A DNA stretch of 34,506 bases from an uncultured Bacteroides sp. (GTDB lineage Bacteria > Bacteroidota > Bacteroidia > Bacteroidales > Bacteroidaceae): NCBI GenBank assembly GCA_900556845.1, contig USQO01000014.1, positions 1 through 34,506 on the forward strand, in the 5' to 3' direction. Position numbers and translations under genes: made by a program. The stretch's first letter is position 1. The number at the start of each line of letters is the position of its first letter. The notes under the pieces are model-generated. The model worked only from the letters and a program-made list of their open reading frames with translations, was not told where the DNA came from and did not search any database. This document shows, piece by piece, positions 23,296-32,237 of the stretch.

Positions 23296-26223
23296 TTATT
23301 GAAAAGTATTAAGTATGATTACCTCACCATCCTGCATTTTCCGCAAAGAAGTAAGAGCTCTGAACAAACGGTTGTCACCGGCTGTCATCGGAGTATACCA
23401 TACAAATACTTCCTCGTCCATATCCAACTTATATTCAGTTCGCAAATCCAAAGTATATGTACCTTCAGTAGTACCTTTAGTAGCTGTCACTGCCAACACT
23501 CCAATACGGGTACCGTCCTTACGTTCCAACGACATGAACGGATTAGCCTGATCAAATATATTACCTGAAGCATCTAATTTCACACTTCCCGAAATACGCT
23601 GGTTCTTCAAAGTGACTTCTGCCGGATTGAAGGCTACCCTATTACCAGACTCAGACACCCTGATTACCTCTTCTGAGCCTACCTCAGAAGTCACAAACCG
23701 GAATGTTTGGTCTGCATTCTTCGCCTCAAAGGTGTATCCTCCAACAGCCTCTATCAGACGTGTTTCCCCGGAAGCCGGTTTCAAATACTTCGTCGCAATG
23801 AATCCAGTAAACCCATCCGGACTGTAAGAAAGTACGCTGGAAGGGAATTTCACGCGTACATCTACCGGTATTCCCGGACCGTATTGAATAGTCAACTCTT
23901 TACCTGATGCTGTACCGCTACTTAAAGTTACATCAAAATCATTTGCCGGTTCTTCGCCAATGGTCAGAATGGCAGAACGGTAGGTTCTACTACCTGAAGG
24001 GAAAGTTCCATCTGCATTCAACTGCGAAGAAATACGCAAATAAGTGTTACAATCCGAAGATACTGTTTCCATCGGAATAGTTACACCCGATTTATCATAT
24101 GTATCTCTCAAAATAGTCGGCACTGTATACGTATAATACCATCCTTTATTGGGGTCAAATATCGGATCCTTACTCAAATCACTTCCTGTTGTCTTTGGTT
24201 TCATTTTGGTAATGTCCAAGTAAAGTCGTAAAATCTCTCCAGGATTCGGTTGAATCGCAGTAATGCCTTCATAAAACTTAAAATGCAAATCAAAAGCCTG
24301 ACCGGCAGCCGGTGGCACCGTTACATTTGCCGAGTTCCCTGTTGCCCAAGTCAAATTATTGGGATCTCCCGTTCCTAGGGCAATTCGGTAATTTGTCGCC
24401 TCTTTATTCATGTAAATCAGGTTACGGGTTGTCGTAAAGGCATTTGCTTCCAAGAAAAACTCAATACGTGGGTCCTCTCCAGGATTCGACTCATAATTGT
24501 CAATCAACGTCTTGAAATTAATCCGATGCAATCCCGGTTTATCTACAGTATACACATACTTATGCGGCCAGTTACGCTTGTAATTGACTTCTTTTCCGTT
24601 CTCGATCACGGTGAAATCACATACTTCAGTCACCACATCCAAGTAAGTCTGCTTGCCGTTCATATCTACATTCGTACCATCGTCGTCAAACAAGTTGCAA
24701 GCCAGTTTCACATCTAGTGGATACAACTCCTTCGGGAAATTATCTGGAATAGTGAAGACAATGGCTACCGGCTCTCCTGACTTCATTGGCAAACCGGAAG
24801 AAGTCCATACCGGAGTAAACGAGAAGTTTGCCAAAGAGACCAACTTCACTGTCCGTACAAACTTACCCGCCTTTACCTGTAGCGTTCCGTATTGTGGATC
24901 ACCAATAGCAGTAGGAGTAATGGTTATTGTTCCCTGTCCGGGATTCACAGTATTACTGCCGGGAATAAAGTTATTACCGATTTCAGGTTTAGCGATACCA
25001 CTATTCTGTATCCATGTCACTTGGGGTTTCTCCTGAGCCCCTTCTCCGTTATACCATGTATATTGAATAGAATAAGTACCATCTACAGCCAATGATTTTT
25101 GTGTGATAATTTGTGTAGTTTCACCCACAATACTCAAAGCACTCATTCCATCCGAAATAGAAGGAATAGTCTGGTCAATAGATACCCACACATTGTTGGC
25201 GGCAGCACCCGCCACTGCCTCTGCAAAGGTATCATATCCTCCCGTTTCCGGTATACCCTTGAAATTAACTACATAGTCATGATTCCTCAATATAGAAAGA
25301 GAGTTTCCATCAGCATCTACCAACGCTATTTTATAATACTTGTCGTCCTCCTTTCTGTTTCCATCTTCAGCGGAACCTCCGCTTTTATTTATCCGGAAAA
25401 TCAAGGACATCGGGTCGTCAGCAGCATTTGCATGTTCAAAGACAAAACGTCCCATACCACCTGTAAACTGGGATACATCCGTTGGGTCTACAGCAACCAA
25501 CACTTCATCATCTGCACACAATGTCGGACTGGTGATGTCTGCCGCATTGGCAAAGTAGAAAGGATCCCCTCCTTCTCCGACATTCTTATTGAAAGGAGCT
25601 ACAGTTCCCCGTGAATATTGGTTAATAATGGCCATACCTTTGATGCTCAAATCCAGTCCACTGCCTTCACGCTGGTAACGGACACGGGCTTGATTCCGAA
25701 ACATCGACACCTTGCTGCCTGTTCCCGAGGCAAATGTTTTCAAAGCCTCTTCGGATTCGAAGTTCATGTATCCCCAGTATGATAGCAATCCCGAGGTCGT
25801 AGTAAATTGAGGAATTACCTCCGCGTCCAGACGTCCTAGATTGGGCACATCCTCAAAATCATTCACGTTCAGGTTTGCGATAAAATGAATATACCGTGTG
25901 GAACCTGGTATCGTAGCCTCAAAACCACCACTGATACCATCTTCTGAAGCACCATTACTGGTCACATTGGTTGCTGCCACATGGCCGGTATAATGACGGA
26001 ACTTATCAAAACAAAACAGCCACAACGACCTCACTCCGTAACCATCGGGATCTACGGCCCTTGTATTCATTTGAGGCATTTCGGGAATCTCTGTTCCGAA
26101 ACGGACAAGCATATTCCCATTGGCATCCAACTCTCCAGGACGATTGGCTTCGAAAGAATCATCCTGACAAGCTGTGAATACCATCACTAAAAAGCTAATT
26201 AATATATACTGCAATCGTTTCAT
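23296..26223 (-). CDS. Large fimbrial-locus lipoprotein, pilin-like N-terminus (DUF4906-like)
   Basis: The 975-residue protein is the last and largest of the fimbrial operon. It has a lipoprotein signal with TAC (Cys19), then MNTRAVDPDG with a possible processing site after Arg55. Residues about 60-330 look like a fimbrillin-type fold (SLWLFCFD, ATIPGSTRYIHFIANL). The rest is a string of beta-rich, Ig-like stretches. Unlike the major subunit it has no DW-type donor-strand sequence at its C-terminus, which instead ends LTSLRKMQDGEVIILNTFQ. By analogy with P. gingivalis FimE or Mfa5 it may be a tip or accessory subunit; this rests on position, size and signal type, not on close similarity. The start at 26223 is 12 nt after the previous gene. 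The domain name is tentative. Confidence 0.7.
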   Translation of the reverse strand: MKRLQYILISFLVMVFTACQDDSFEANRPGELDANGNMLVRFGTEIPEMPQMNTRAVDPDGYGVRSLWLFCFDKFRHYTGHVAATNVTSNGASEDGISGGFEATIPGSTRYIHFIANLNVNDFEDVPNLGRLDAEVIPQFTTTSGLLSYWGYMNFESEEALKTFASGTGSKVSMFRNQARVRYQREGSGLDLSIKGMAIINQYSRGTVAPFNKNVGEGGDPFYFANAADITSPTLCADDEVLVAVDPTDVSQFTGGMGRFVFEHANAADDPMSLIFRINKSGGSAEDGNRKEDDKYYKIALVDADGNSLSILRNHDYVVNFKGIPETGGYDTFAEAVAGAAANNVWVSIDQTIPSISDGMSALSIVGETTQIITQKSLAVDGTYSIQYTWYNGEGAQEKPQVTWIQNSGIAKPEIGNNFIPGSNTVNPGQGTITITPTAIGDPQYGTLQVKAGKFVRTVKLVSLANFSFTPVWTSSGLPMKSGEPVAIVFTIPDNFPKELYPLDVKLACNLFDDDGTNVDMNGKQTYLDVVTEVCDFTVIENGKEVNYKRNWPHKYVYTVDKPGLHRINFKTLIDNYESNPGEDPRIEFFLEANAFTTTRNLIYMNKEATNYRIALGTGDPNNLTWATGNSANVTVPPAAGQAFDLHFKFYEGITAIQPNPGEILRLYLDITKMKPKTTGSDLSKDPIFDPNKGWYYTYTVPTILRDTYDKSGVTIPMETVSSDCNTYLRISSQLNADGTFPSGSRTYRSAILTIGEEPANDFDVTLSSGTASGKELTIQYGPGIPVDVRVKFPSSVLSYSPDGFTGFIATKYLKPASGETRLIEAVGGYTFEAKNADQTFRFVTSEVGSEEVIRVSESGNRVAFNPAEVTLKNQRISGSVKLDASGNIFDQANPFMSLERKDGTRIGVLAVTATKGTTEGTYTLDLRTEYKLDMDEEVFVWYTPMTAGDNRLFRALTSLRKMQDGEVIILNTFQ

Positions 26224-26235
26224 AACTGATTCCTT

Positions 26236-28386
26236 TTATTGTTTGTCGTTTACAATCGGTTCATTCGGGTTTACGGTACGGATACATCGGATAAATGCTT
26301 TATCTCGATCAGGATAGTTGGATCCGTTGACAGCCTCAACTCTGTTGCCTGATGCAGCCCAATAATATTTACCACCCAAAACTATATCAATTACAGAACC
26401 TTCTACCCCCTGATACTTATCTATGATTTTCAATTCTTCATCCGTTGCCAATCGCCAGTCTTCATAAACTTCTCCGTTCACTCCTTTTTCAGCATATTGC
26501 TGACAATGTTGTTTGGCATTGGCAAAACTTGTTTCACTCACAGCACCTAACTGTGAAGCAATCATAAAAGCTGGAGCCACAAGTTTGTTGTTCTCAGCAG
26601 AACCTTCGGTATATCCATTCTCATCCATTGCTGGATTAGAAAGTACATACTCGTTCGAAGTCTTAGTAATGCGCACAAAATACATATTCCTATTTTTTAG
26701 ATTACTAAAATTCCAACTATCATATGCTTCTACCTTCCAATTTCCACTAAATAGTCCTTTAGTATATCTATAACCACGTATTTTATTATTATCATAAACT
26801 TTAGATGTAAACAATCCATTGTCTGTAGTAGGTTCATCCGAATCCCTATCGAAAGGCCCAGACTCCCAATTTACCACTCTTCCATCTTTTATAAAGTCCG
26901 TCCTGTACGAATACGATCCCGGCACGGTCACAATATACTCCAAAGGATATTGCTTCACCGTAAAGGTCTTGCTCGCACCCTGTCCGTTTGTCACCTTAAC
27001 CACAATGTAACGGATACCGTTATTGGTCGGTACTTTGGACTTGACAGTTATCTTTCCAGAAAGTCCATCACCAGTACTTACACTAATGCCATAGCTTCCA
27101 TATTGATTAGTCGGAATGGTCTGCCGTGTGCCGTATTTATCAAAATAATAGACTTCGGTGATTTCCGTTTTTGTAATCGATGAAGATGAAGTAAAATACT
27201 CCTCGTCAGATGAATCAATATTCTTCATCACAATTTCATTTTTCAGCAACTCCAGATAATTTACCGAACTTCCATCTACGTCAATATTCACAGGTTCCCA
27301 TGGTATCACCTCATACTGAGGTTTCAGTTCCACCGGTTTATCTAATTCTTCCTGACCCAGACGATCTATTTTCACATTCACCCGGTAAATTGTATTCCGT
27401 TTCAGTACATTGGCATCTGCACCTCCCACTCTTACTGGAATCTTGTAATAATTAGACAACTTTTGACCATTTTCCGAATCTCCTTCTCCTCCATTATAAT
27501 TTCCCGGCATATTCAGCAGCACAAAAGTTTCCGACATCACGTCATTTCCCCAGTTTGCCGGATAAGTATACAGCAACAATTGTGCCGTACATTTATCATA
27601 GTCGTGCGTCCGGGAAACAGCCTGAGGTTCGTTTGCCCCATTCCCTGCCAGTCCACGGTCACTGAAACTGCTTTCCCTATCGGCCAGCAATAACCCCTTC
27701 GTAGCATAGTTGCGCAGGCTACCGTAAAATCCAGTCGGTGTGAATTTTTTCTTGAACTCTTCGGCAAAGGAAATGTTCACCTCCACCCGGACAGCCACCC
27801 GCTGCAACACCACCTCTATCGTGTAGTTCTCCTCGTGAACCGAGGGTATGAACCCTGTCTGCACTCCGCTCATGGCAAACCGTTTGCCCGCATACTGACT
27901 TCCATCGATATTAGCCTTCTCAAACTTCCAGATATCCGCATCCACGTCCACAGCGTTCTGCAACTCCAACAGCGTCTTCACGTTTTGGAGCGATGTCTCT
28001 CCGCCATGTGCATTGGCCACCACGTAAATATCATATTCTGCATCAGAGCCTTTATCAAAAAGTTTATCATTCGCCTGCCAATTTCCTGAAGCTATCATCG
28101 CTGTCGCATCTGTTCCCGTAAACGTGAAACTCCTATAGCCATCAGAAGTTCTCTTCCCCTCCGCATTGAACACCAGCAACTCTGCCCGTTCAATTTTGTT
28201 CTCGTTCAGATCATCCTCTCCGGTCTGTGTAGCCCGTGTAACAACCTCCGAACTCCGTAAATGTATGGACAATCCATTTTTAGGCTGTGTATCAGGTGTC
28301 ACAATATCATCCTCCACACTGCATCCGTAAGGCAGAATGGTCAGTAATGCCAGTATCCAATAATAAACGAATTTATATCTTTTCAT
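26236..28386 (-). CDS. Fimbrillin-type lipoprotein with C-terminal FISUMP/DUF1566-like domain
   Basis: Predicted minor or tip subunit of the fimbria, 716 residues. The signal has lipobox PYGC (Cys22); a TRA motif (Thr50-Arg51-Ala52) gives a possible protease site. Residues about 52-345 are fimbrillin-like (LLVFNAEGKR, DIYVVANAHG), ending in YEVIPWEPVNIDVDG, which resembles the pilin donor strand but lies inside the chain. Ig-like stretches follow, then a C-terminal domain with YEDWRLATDEEL, YYWAASGN and AFIRCIRTV, a pattern of the Fibrobacter succinogenes major-domain/DUF1566 group, often placed near C-type lectin folds. The start is ATG 28386, six nt after a perfect AGGAGG; an upstream TTG is less likely. 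Ligand binding is inference. Confidence 0.78.
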   Translation of the reverse strand: MKRYKFVYYWILALLTILPYGCSVEDDIVTPDTQPKNGLSIHLRSSEVVTRATQTGEDDLNENKIERAELLVFNAEGKRTSDGYRSFTFTGTDATAMIASGNWQANDKLFDKGSDAEYDIYVVANAHGGETSLQNVKTLLELQNAVDVDADIWKFEKANIDGSQYAGKRFAMSGVQTGFIPSVHEENYTIEVVLQRVAVRVEVNISFAEEFKKKFTPTGFYGSLRNYATKGLLLADRESSFSDRGLAGNGANEPQAVSRTHDYDKCTAQLLLYTYPANWGNDVMSETFVLLNMPGNYNGGEGDSENGQKLSNYYKIPVRVGGADANVLKRNTIYRVNVKIDRLGQEELDKPVELKPQYEVIPWEPVNIDVDGSSVNYLELLKNEIVMKNIDSSDEEYFTSSSSITKTEITEVYYFDKYGTRQTIPTNQYGSYGISVSTGDGLSGKITVKSKVPTNNGIRYIVVKVTNGQGASKTFTVKQYPLEYIVTVPGSYSYRTDFIKDGRVVNWESGPFDRDSDEPTTDNGLFTSKVYDNNKIRGYRYTKGLFSGNWKVEAYDSWNFSNLKNRNMYFVRITKTSNEYVLSNPAMDENGYTEGSAENNKLVAPAFMIASQLGAVSETSFANAKQHCQQYAEKGVNGEVYEDWRLATDEELKIIDKYQGVEGSVIDIVLGGKYYWAASGNRVEAVNGSNYPDRDKAFIRCIRTVNPNEPIVNDKQ

Positions 28387-28392
28387 AATCAA

Positions 28393-28398
28393 CCTCCT
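28393..28398 (-). promoter_or_regulatory. Strong Shine-Dalgarno AGGAGG that fixes the start at 28386
   Basis: On the minus strand AGGAGG ends six nt before ATG at 28386. Most genes here have A-rich weak sites, so this perfect match is unusual and favours strong translation of the 716-residue subunit. Confidence 0.75.
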
Positions 28399-28400
28399 TT

Positions 28401-29873
28401 TTATTCTCCGGTTACACTTTCTGTCAATTGGTCATAGGCAGATTCACCCACTTGACGGATTAAAATCTTTGTTTCATCACCAGGGAATTTATATACTCCC
28501 TCTGTAGGCGGATTGATTACCAATATTCCTTCGTCATCCACTCCTCCAAAAGATGACGTCTGTGTGATGAAAAGGTTTACGCTTCTCGGGGTCGTTGCGT
28601 CATGTTCTTTTAAAGGAATGACTTTAAATACAGCCTCGACAGCATCTTTATCACCGACGCCAAAGGTTGTTCCTTCCAGCCGGAAATCTGTGGTATTCTC
28701 CAAATGAGCCGTCCAGCGCGCTCCTACAGGTGATGTCATTTTAAATGAAAATGTTGCAGCGCGTTCCTGCCCATCACGACTCGTTGCCACTGCCACTGCC
28801 TTTTTTCCATCACTGTCTGTGTCAACCATTATACTATTAGGCGTATCTCCCGGCTTCAACGCCCCTGTATATTCTGTCGAAAAATCAATCTCCGTATCAT
28901 CTACATCCCAATCTTTCACAGTGAGGTGAACTTTAAGACTGTTAGATACCAACGTTCCCTTTACATCAATACTTTGATTCCGTGATACTGGAGGTAAAAA
29001 AACAATTTTACGTTTACTTGTATTATCTACAGTATAATCAATAACTAAAATATATGCTTTATCTCTACCTCCATCTGTATAAGCAGGGTCATATGTATCA
29101 CCTGTCATATCTTTTGTTCCATAAGCATTGGGGGCTAAATAAGTTTCTCCTATAACGCCATAGTCTGTAGTAGAATTTATAGGTTCTTCTATGATAAATT
29201 GGTCTTTTATATCCTTCGAATTCTTATCAAAAGTAATATTTCCATTTGCATTATCAAACAAAAAATAATTGTCAGGTCGATGATACACAGTTGCATTATT
29301 TATAACAATTGAGCCATTTCCATCTTTTTTTAATAGTAAACGTAAACGTCCAACAATATGTTGAATATGTACATTCACATTTTGCCACTTCTCTTCGGTC
29401 AATTGAACTCTAGTCTTGTAACCTCCTTTATCAGATGTATTATCATTATTAACCATCGGAGATAATGAAGGAACGTCACCTTCTTCCCATCGTTTAAATG
29501 ACATTTCATCTAAAACTGAGCATGAAGTGTTTTCATTCAATGCCCATCCATCAAGATCATTAGCCAATACATAAAAATAGACAGCTTTTCCACTTGCTTC
29601 TCTGTCAAGTGGCATAGGTAAAGATATTACATCTTTTGCATTTAAATTATCCCGAAATAAATAACCGACACGCTCATTCTGTTCATTAAATACATAAATA
29701 CGTAAACGGTCAATCAAATCAGGCGAAGCGTCAACTCCTGCACGTGAAGCCGTATTACCGATGACAAGTTGCACATGAGTTTCTGCACACGAACTGCTAT
29801 TAATATCATTATCTTTAATGCAAGAGGAAAGGCTTGTCAACAATAAGACTGAGTAAATAATCATTTTTTTCAT
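28401..29873 (-). CDS. Fimbrillin family lipoprotein, minor subunit with extra C-terminal domain
   Basis: Predicted surface fimbrial subunit of 490 residues. Lipobox LSSC (Cys18), with an SRA motif at Ser43-Arg44-Ala45 as a possible maturation site. The fimbrillin fold runs to about 335, with DRLRIYVFNEQ, HIQHIVGRLRLLL and an internal VHLTVKDWDVDDTEIDF that mirrors the C-terminal strand of the major subunit. About 150 further residues form a beta-rich domain (ARWTAHLENTTDF, VNLFITQTSSF), resembling a BACON-like Ig fold. Because the donor-like strand is not terminal, it may cap or accept rather than extend the fibre (inference). It lies 16 nt after the anchor gene. The gene is markedly A/T-rich. 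Confidence 0.78.
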   Translation of the reverse strand: MKKMIIYSVLLLTSLSSCIKDNDINSSSCAETHVQLVIGNTASRAGVDASPDLIDRLRIYVFNEQNERVGYLFRDNLNAKDVISLPMPLDREASGKAVYFYVLANDLDGWALNENTSCSVLDEMSFKRWEEGDVPSLSPMVNNDNTSDKGGYKTRVQLTEEKWQNVNVHIQHIVGRLRLLLKKDGNGSIVINNATVYHRPDNYFLFDNANGNITFDKNSKDIKDQFIIEEPINSTTDYGVIGETYLAPNAYGTKDMTGDTYDPAYTDGGRDKAYILVIDYTVDNTSKRKIVFLPPVSRNQSIDVKGTLVSNSLKVHLTVKDWDVDDTEIDFSTEYTGALKPGDTPNSIMVDTDSDGKKAVAVATSRDGQERAATFSFKMTSPVGARWTAHLENTTDFRLEGTTFGVGDKDAVEAVFKVIPLKEHDATTPRSVNLFITQTSSFGGVDDEGILVINPPTEGVYKFPGDETKILIRQVGESAYDQLTESVTGE

Positions 29874-29889
29874 AAGCCTGCCATTTTAA

Positions 29890-30840
29890 TTATTCCCATC
29901 CTGGTGTTGTATCCTGAATATACCAATCAGGAACTTTAATAGTCACATTCAAATCATTAAATACAAGAGAAATCGGTAAAAAAGCTTCTTGCTTTGTTAC
30001 ATCAATAACTTCTTTATTACCCACAAGATAATTATAAAGGTTACCCCTAAATAACTCTCGTCCTGTTATCTTATCAACAAGCACAAGAATATGTTCACAA
30101 TATTCCGCATGCAATTCTCCGTTAGAATCCATGCGGAAAAGAGCAAAATCCTGTGTACGATAACATTTATTCTCATTATCATAAATCAGTTCAGGGTAAA
30201 TTGTTCCCTTTTCACCTAGATTGACTTCATTTGTAAACGATGTTTGAGCATTTGAATTTTCAAAACTCAACTGATAAGGAACCCCGACATTTTGACGTGA
30301 AGCATCGGGAGCTGGAAGGCCGTGAATCTCAACATCAACTTTTATGTGTGAACTGTAAAGAGTTACAGTGTCACGATACATTACTCCTTCCTGTTCAGGC
30401 ATCACAAACTCTTGCTGGCCTAAATAATTATAGTCATGATTAGTAACATCCATATTAGGATCACTCCATGCGGGATCTTGAAGATAGATATTACCAAAAT
30501 CATTTTCTGTAGCATAATTTACTACCTCTGTGTGGTCGTAAGGATTTCCTACTGCCACAACTTTGTAACGATGTCCCGGTTTTAACTTAAACGACGGAAC
30601 AGCTTCAAATTTTGTCAATTCGTCCTGATTATATGAGCCGACTCCCAATATATGACCATTTTCATCAAAAACATACAGATCTACTTTACTCATATACTGG
30701 TACAACACATCTTTATCACCATCGGCGAGATACTGGAAGTAAATGATCACATTATTACAATCATCAAAGTCTTCTTTGATACAACTGTTTGTCAGGACGA
30801 GCACAAACAGCATTAAGATAATACGCTGAAGATATTTCAT
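29890..30840 (-). CDS. Mfa2/FimB family fimbrial anchor lipoprotein
   Basis: Predicted outer-membrane anchor and length regulator of the fimbria, 316 residues. It has a lipoprotein signal with TNSC (Cys20) directly followed by IKEDFDDCNN, the hallmark start of Mfa2/FimB proteins. The fold pattern continues with KVDLYVFDENGHILG (about 51), GHRYKVVAVGN and SSHIKVDVEIHGLP. Unlike the pilins in this operon it has no S/T-R-A motif after the lipid cysteine, as expected for a subunit that stays lipid-anchored. It ends with VTIKVPDWYIQDTTPGWE, related in pattern to the major subunit tail. It sits directly after the major subunit gene, the usual place for this family, and is separated from it by a hairpin. 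Confidence 0.88.
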   Translation of the reverse strand: MKYLQRIILMLFVLVLTNSCIKEDFDDCNNVIIYFQYLADGDKDVLYQYMSKVDLYVFDENGHILGVGSYNQDELTKFEAVPSFKLKPGHRYKVVAVGNPYDHTEVVNYATENDFGNIYLQDPAWSDPNMDVTNHDYNYLGQQEFVMPEQEGVMYRDTVTLYSSHIKVDVEIHGLPAPDASRQNVGVPYQLSFENSNAQTSFTNEVNLGEKGTIYPELIYDNENKCYRTQDFALFRMDSNGELHAEYCEHILVLVDKITGRELFRGNLYNYLVGNKEVIDVTKQEAFLPISLVFNDLNVTIKVPDWYIQDTTPGWE

Positions 30841-30885
30841 TAGTATTTATTTTATATGGTTACTGTATGTTCGAAAAAGAAAGAA

Positions 30886-30918
30886 CAAATAGTCGGGAGA
30901 AAATCTCCCGGACTATTT
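30886..30918 (-). other. Intercistronic hairpin between the major fimbrillin and the anchor gene
   Basis: AAATAGTC-GGGAGA (30887-30900) pairs with TCTCCCGGACTATTT (30904-30918) with one bulged base and a 3-nt loop. On the minus strand the tract after it is GTTCTTTC, not a strict T-run. It lies 15 nt after the fimbrillin stop and may act as a partial terminator or RNA-end protector, favouring the major subunit. Confidence 0.6.
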
Positions 30919-30932
30919 ATATCATAGTTTGA

Positions 30933-32150
30933 TTATTCAAATGTTGGAGTTACATCTGTGATAGTCCAATCATCAACTGTAACATTTACTTTCACACAAA
31001 TCTGTTCACTAGGATTCCATGGACCAATATTTTCTTCACCAAATACGAAGTTCAATCTATATATTTTACCCGGTTCATATTTGAAGTTAGTATCACCTGT
31101 AAAGTTTGCAGTAACGGTATGGAATGCAGATATACTTCCAGCTTCATTATTTTCTTTTGCATCCAAATATAATTTAACATTGAAGTTTTTACCTGTTACC
31201 TGTTTTGGAATAAATTGATAAACGAATCTTTTATTAGTTTCCGGATTCCAAACAGTTTCTTTATTATTAATTACTGCACTTCCTTTAATCACATCCCATG
31301 CCCAAGAGTAAAGTGCTTCAGTTTTAGTGTTACTCCAAGAGAATTTTCCTTCACTTGGAGTAGCATTCTCAGCTGTTGGTTCCAAAACATTGTCCAAAGT
31401 CATAGGTACAGCTCCATTGCCAACAATAGGAGTTTGGTTGTAATAATTCAACAGACCGAAATACTTCAATGTTAATTCTTTGTACATAGTACCAAGATTT
31501 TTACATTTGAAGTTACCAACCTCAATGCGTGAAACCAAATGTTTCAGATTAACCTCTGCTTGTAATAATGTATTGGTAGTAGGATCATCTCCAGCACTTG
31601 GATGTTCAGGTTTTCCTGCAGTATCTCCACCAGTTACAGTTTCCAAAGCAACGTCCTCTCCGAATAAAGTCACTTTATTGAAATCCTGCTGTGTGTTAGC
31701 TGCTACAACTAAATTTTTCATCGCAGCTACTGTACTTGAAGTTGGATTACTTGTTACCCAGCTGTTAATAGTTGCATTATCTGCATAATTACCAATTACA
31801 TGAACTTGTCTGACATGAGAAGAAACTTCATGCATAATATAACCACCTGAAGGAGCTTCAGAAGTCAACTGTCCCCATTCAGTTGAATTATCAGTTTTAG
31901 TTAAAGTTTGTACCTGCAAAACCTTAGATCCATCAGACAACACTATTGCAACATTACTCAATGTTGTCGCAACTGTACCCGCATTTTCACCCGCTGTAGG
32001 ATCACCAATTGCACGGCTTGGGGTCAAACCATCCAATTTAATAACAAGACTTCTGTCACCCACATTATCAATACCAGAGGTCAAATCTTCATTAGAGCAA
32101 GCGAACAAACCCAAGCCCGCAAATGCCAACAATAAACTTTTAGTTTTCAT
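30933..32150 (-). CDS. Major fimbrial subunit (FimA/Mfa1-type fimbrillin)
   Basis: Predicted structural protein of type V fimbriae, 405 residues. It is made as a lipoprotein precursor: lipobox LFAC with Cys18. LTPSRAIGDP places Arg46-Ala47 where P. gingivalis FimA is cut by Arg-gingipain, so removal of the first 46 residues is likely. Family patterns follow: LVIKLDGL, VRQVHVIGNYAD, LKHLVSRIEVGNF and RLNFVFG. The C-terminus NVTVDDWTITDVTPTFE fits the donor strand used in subunit polymerisation. It precedes the Mfa2/FimB anchor and follows the DUF3868/OmpA gene by 82 nt, a leader with three short repeats. An accessory pilin role is possible, but order and terminal strand favour the main subunit. 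Confidence 0.85.
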   Translation of the reverse strand: MKTKSLLLAFAGLGLFACSNEDLTSGIDNVGDRSLVIKLDGLTPSRAIGDPTAGENAGTVATTLSNVAIVLSDGSKVLQVQTLTKTDNSTEWGQLTSEAPSGGYIMHEVSSHVRQVHVIGNYADNATINSWVTSNPTSSTVAAMKNLVVAANTQQDFNKVTLFGEDVALETVTGGDTAGKPEHPSAGDDPTTNTLLQAEVNLKHLVSRIEVGNFKCKNLGTMYKELTLKYFGLLNYYNQTPIVGNGAVPMTLDNVLEPTAENATPSEGKFSWSNTKTEALYSWAWDVIKGSAVINNKETVWNPETNKRFVYQFIPKQVTGKNFNVKLYLDAKENNEAGSISAFHTVTANFTGDTNFKYEPGKIYRLNFVFGEENIGPWNPSEQICVKVNVTVDDWTITDVTPTFE

Positions 32151-32191
32151 AACATTAAAACTTTTAGTTAGTAGTTAATTTATGTGTTAAT

Positions 32192-32237
32192 AATCTCTAT
32201 TTCTTTATCAAATCTCTATTCTTTTATAATCCCTATT
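32192..32237 (-). repeat. Three short imperfect repeats in the fimbrillin leader
   Basis: AATCTCTATT at 32192-32201 and 32211-32220, and AATCCCTATT at 32228-32237, spaced 19 and 17 bp. In the transcript they read AATAGAGATT (or AATAGGGATT). They lie 42-87 nt before the fimbrillin start; the last overlaps the stop of the upstream gene. No -7 box was found in this gap. Confidence 0.45.
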
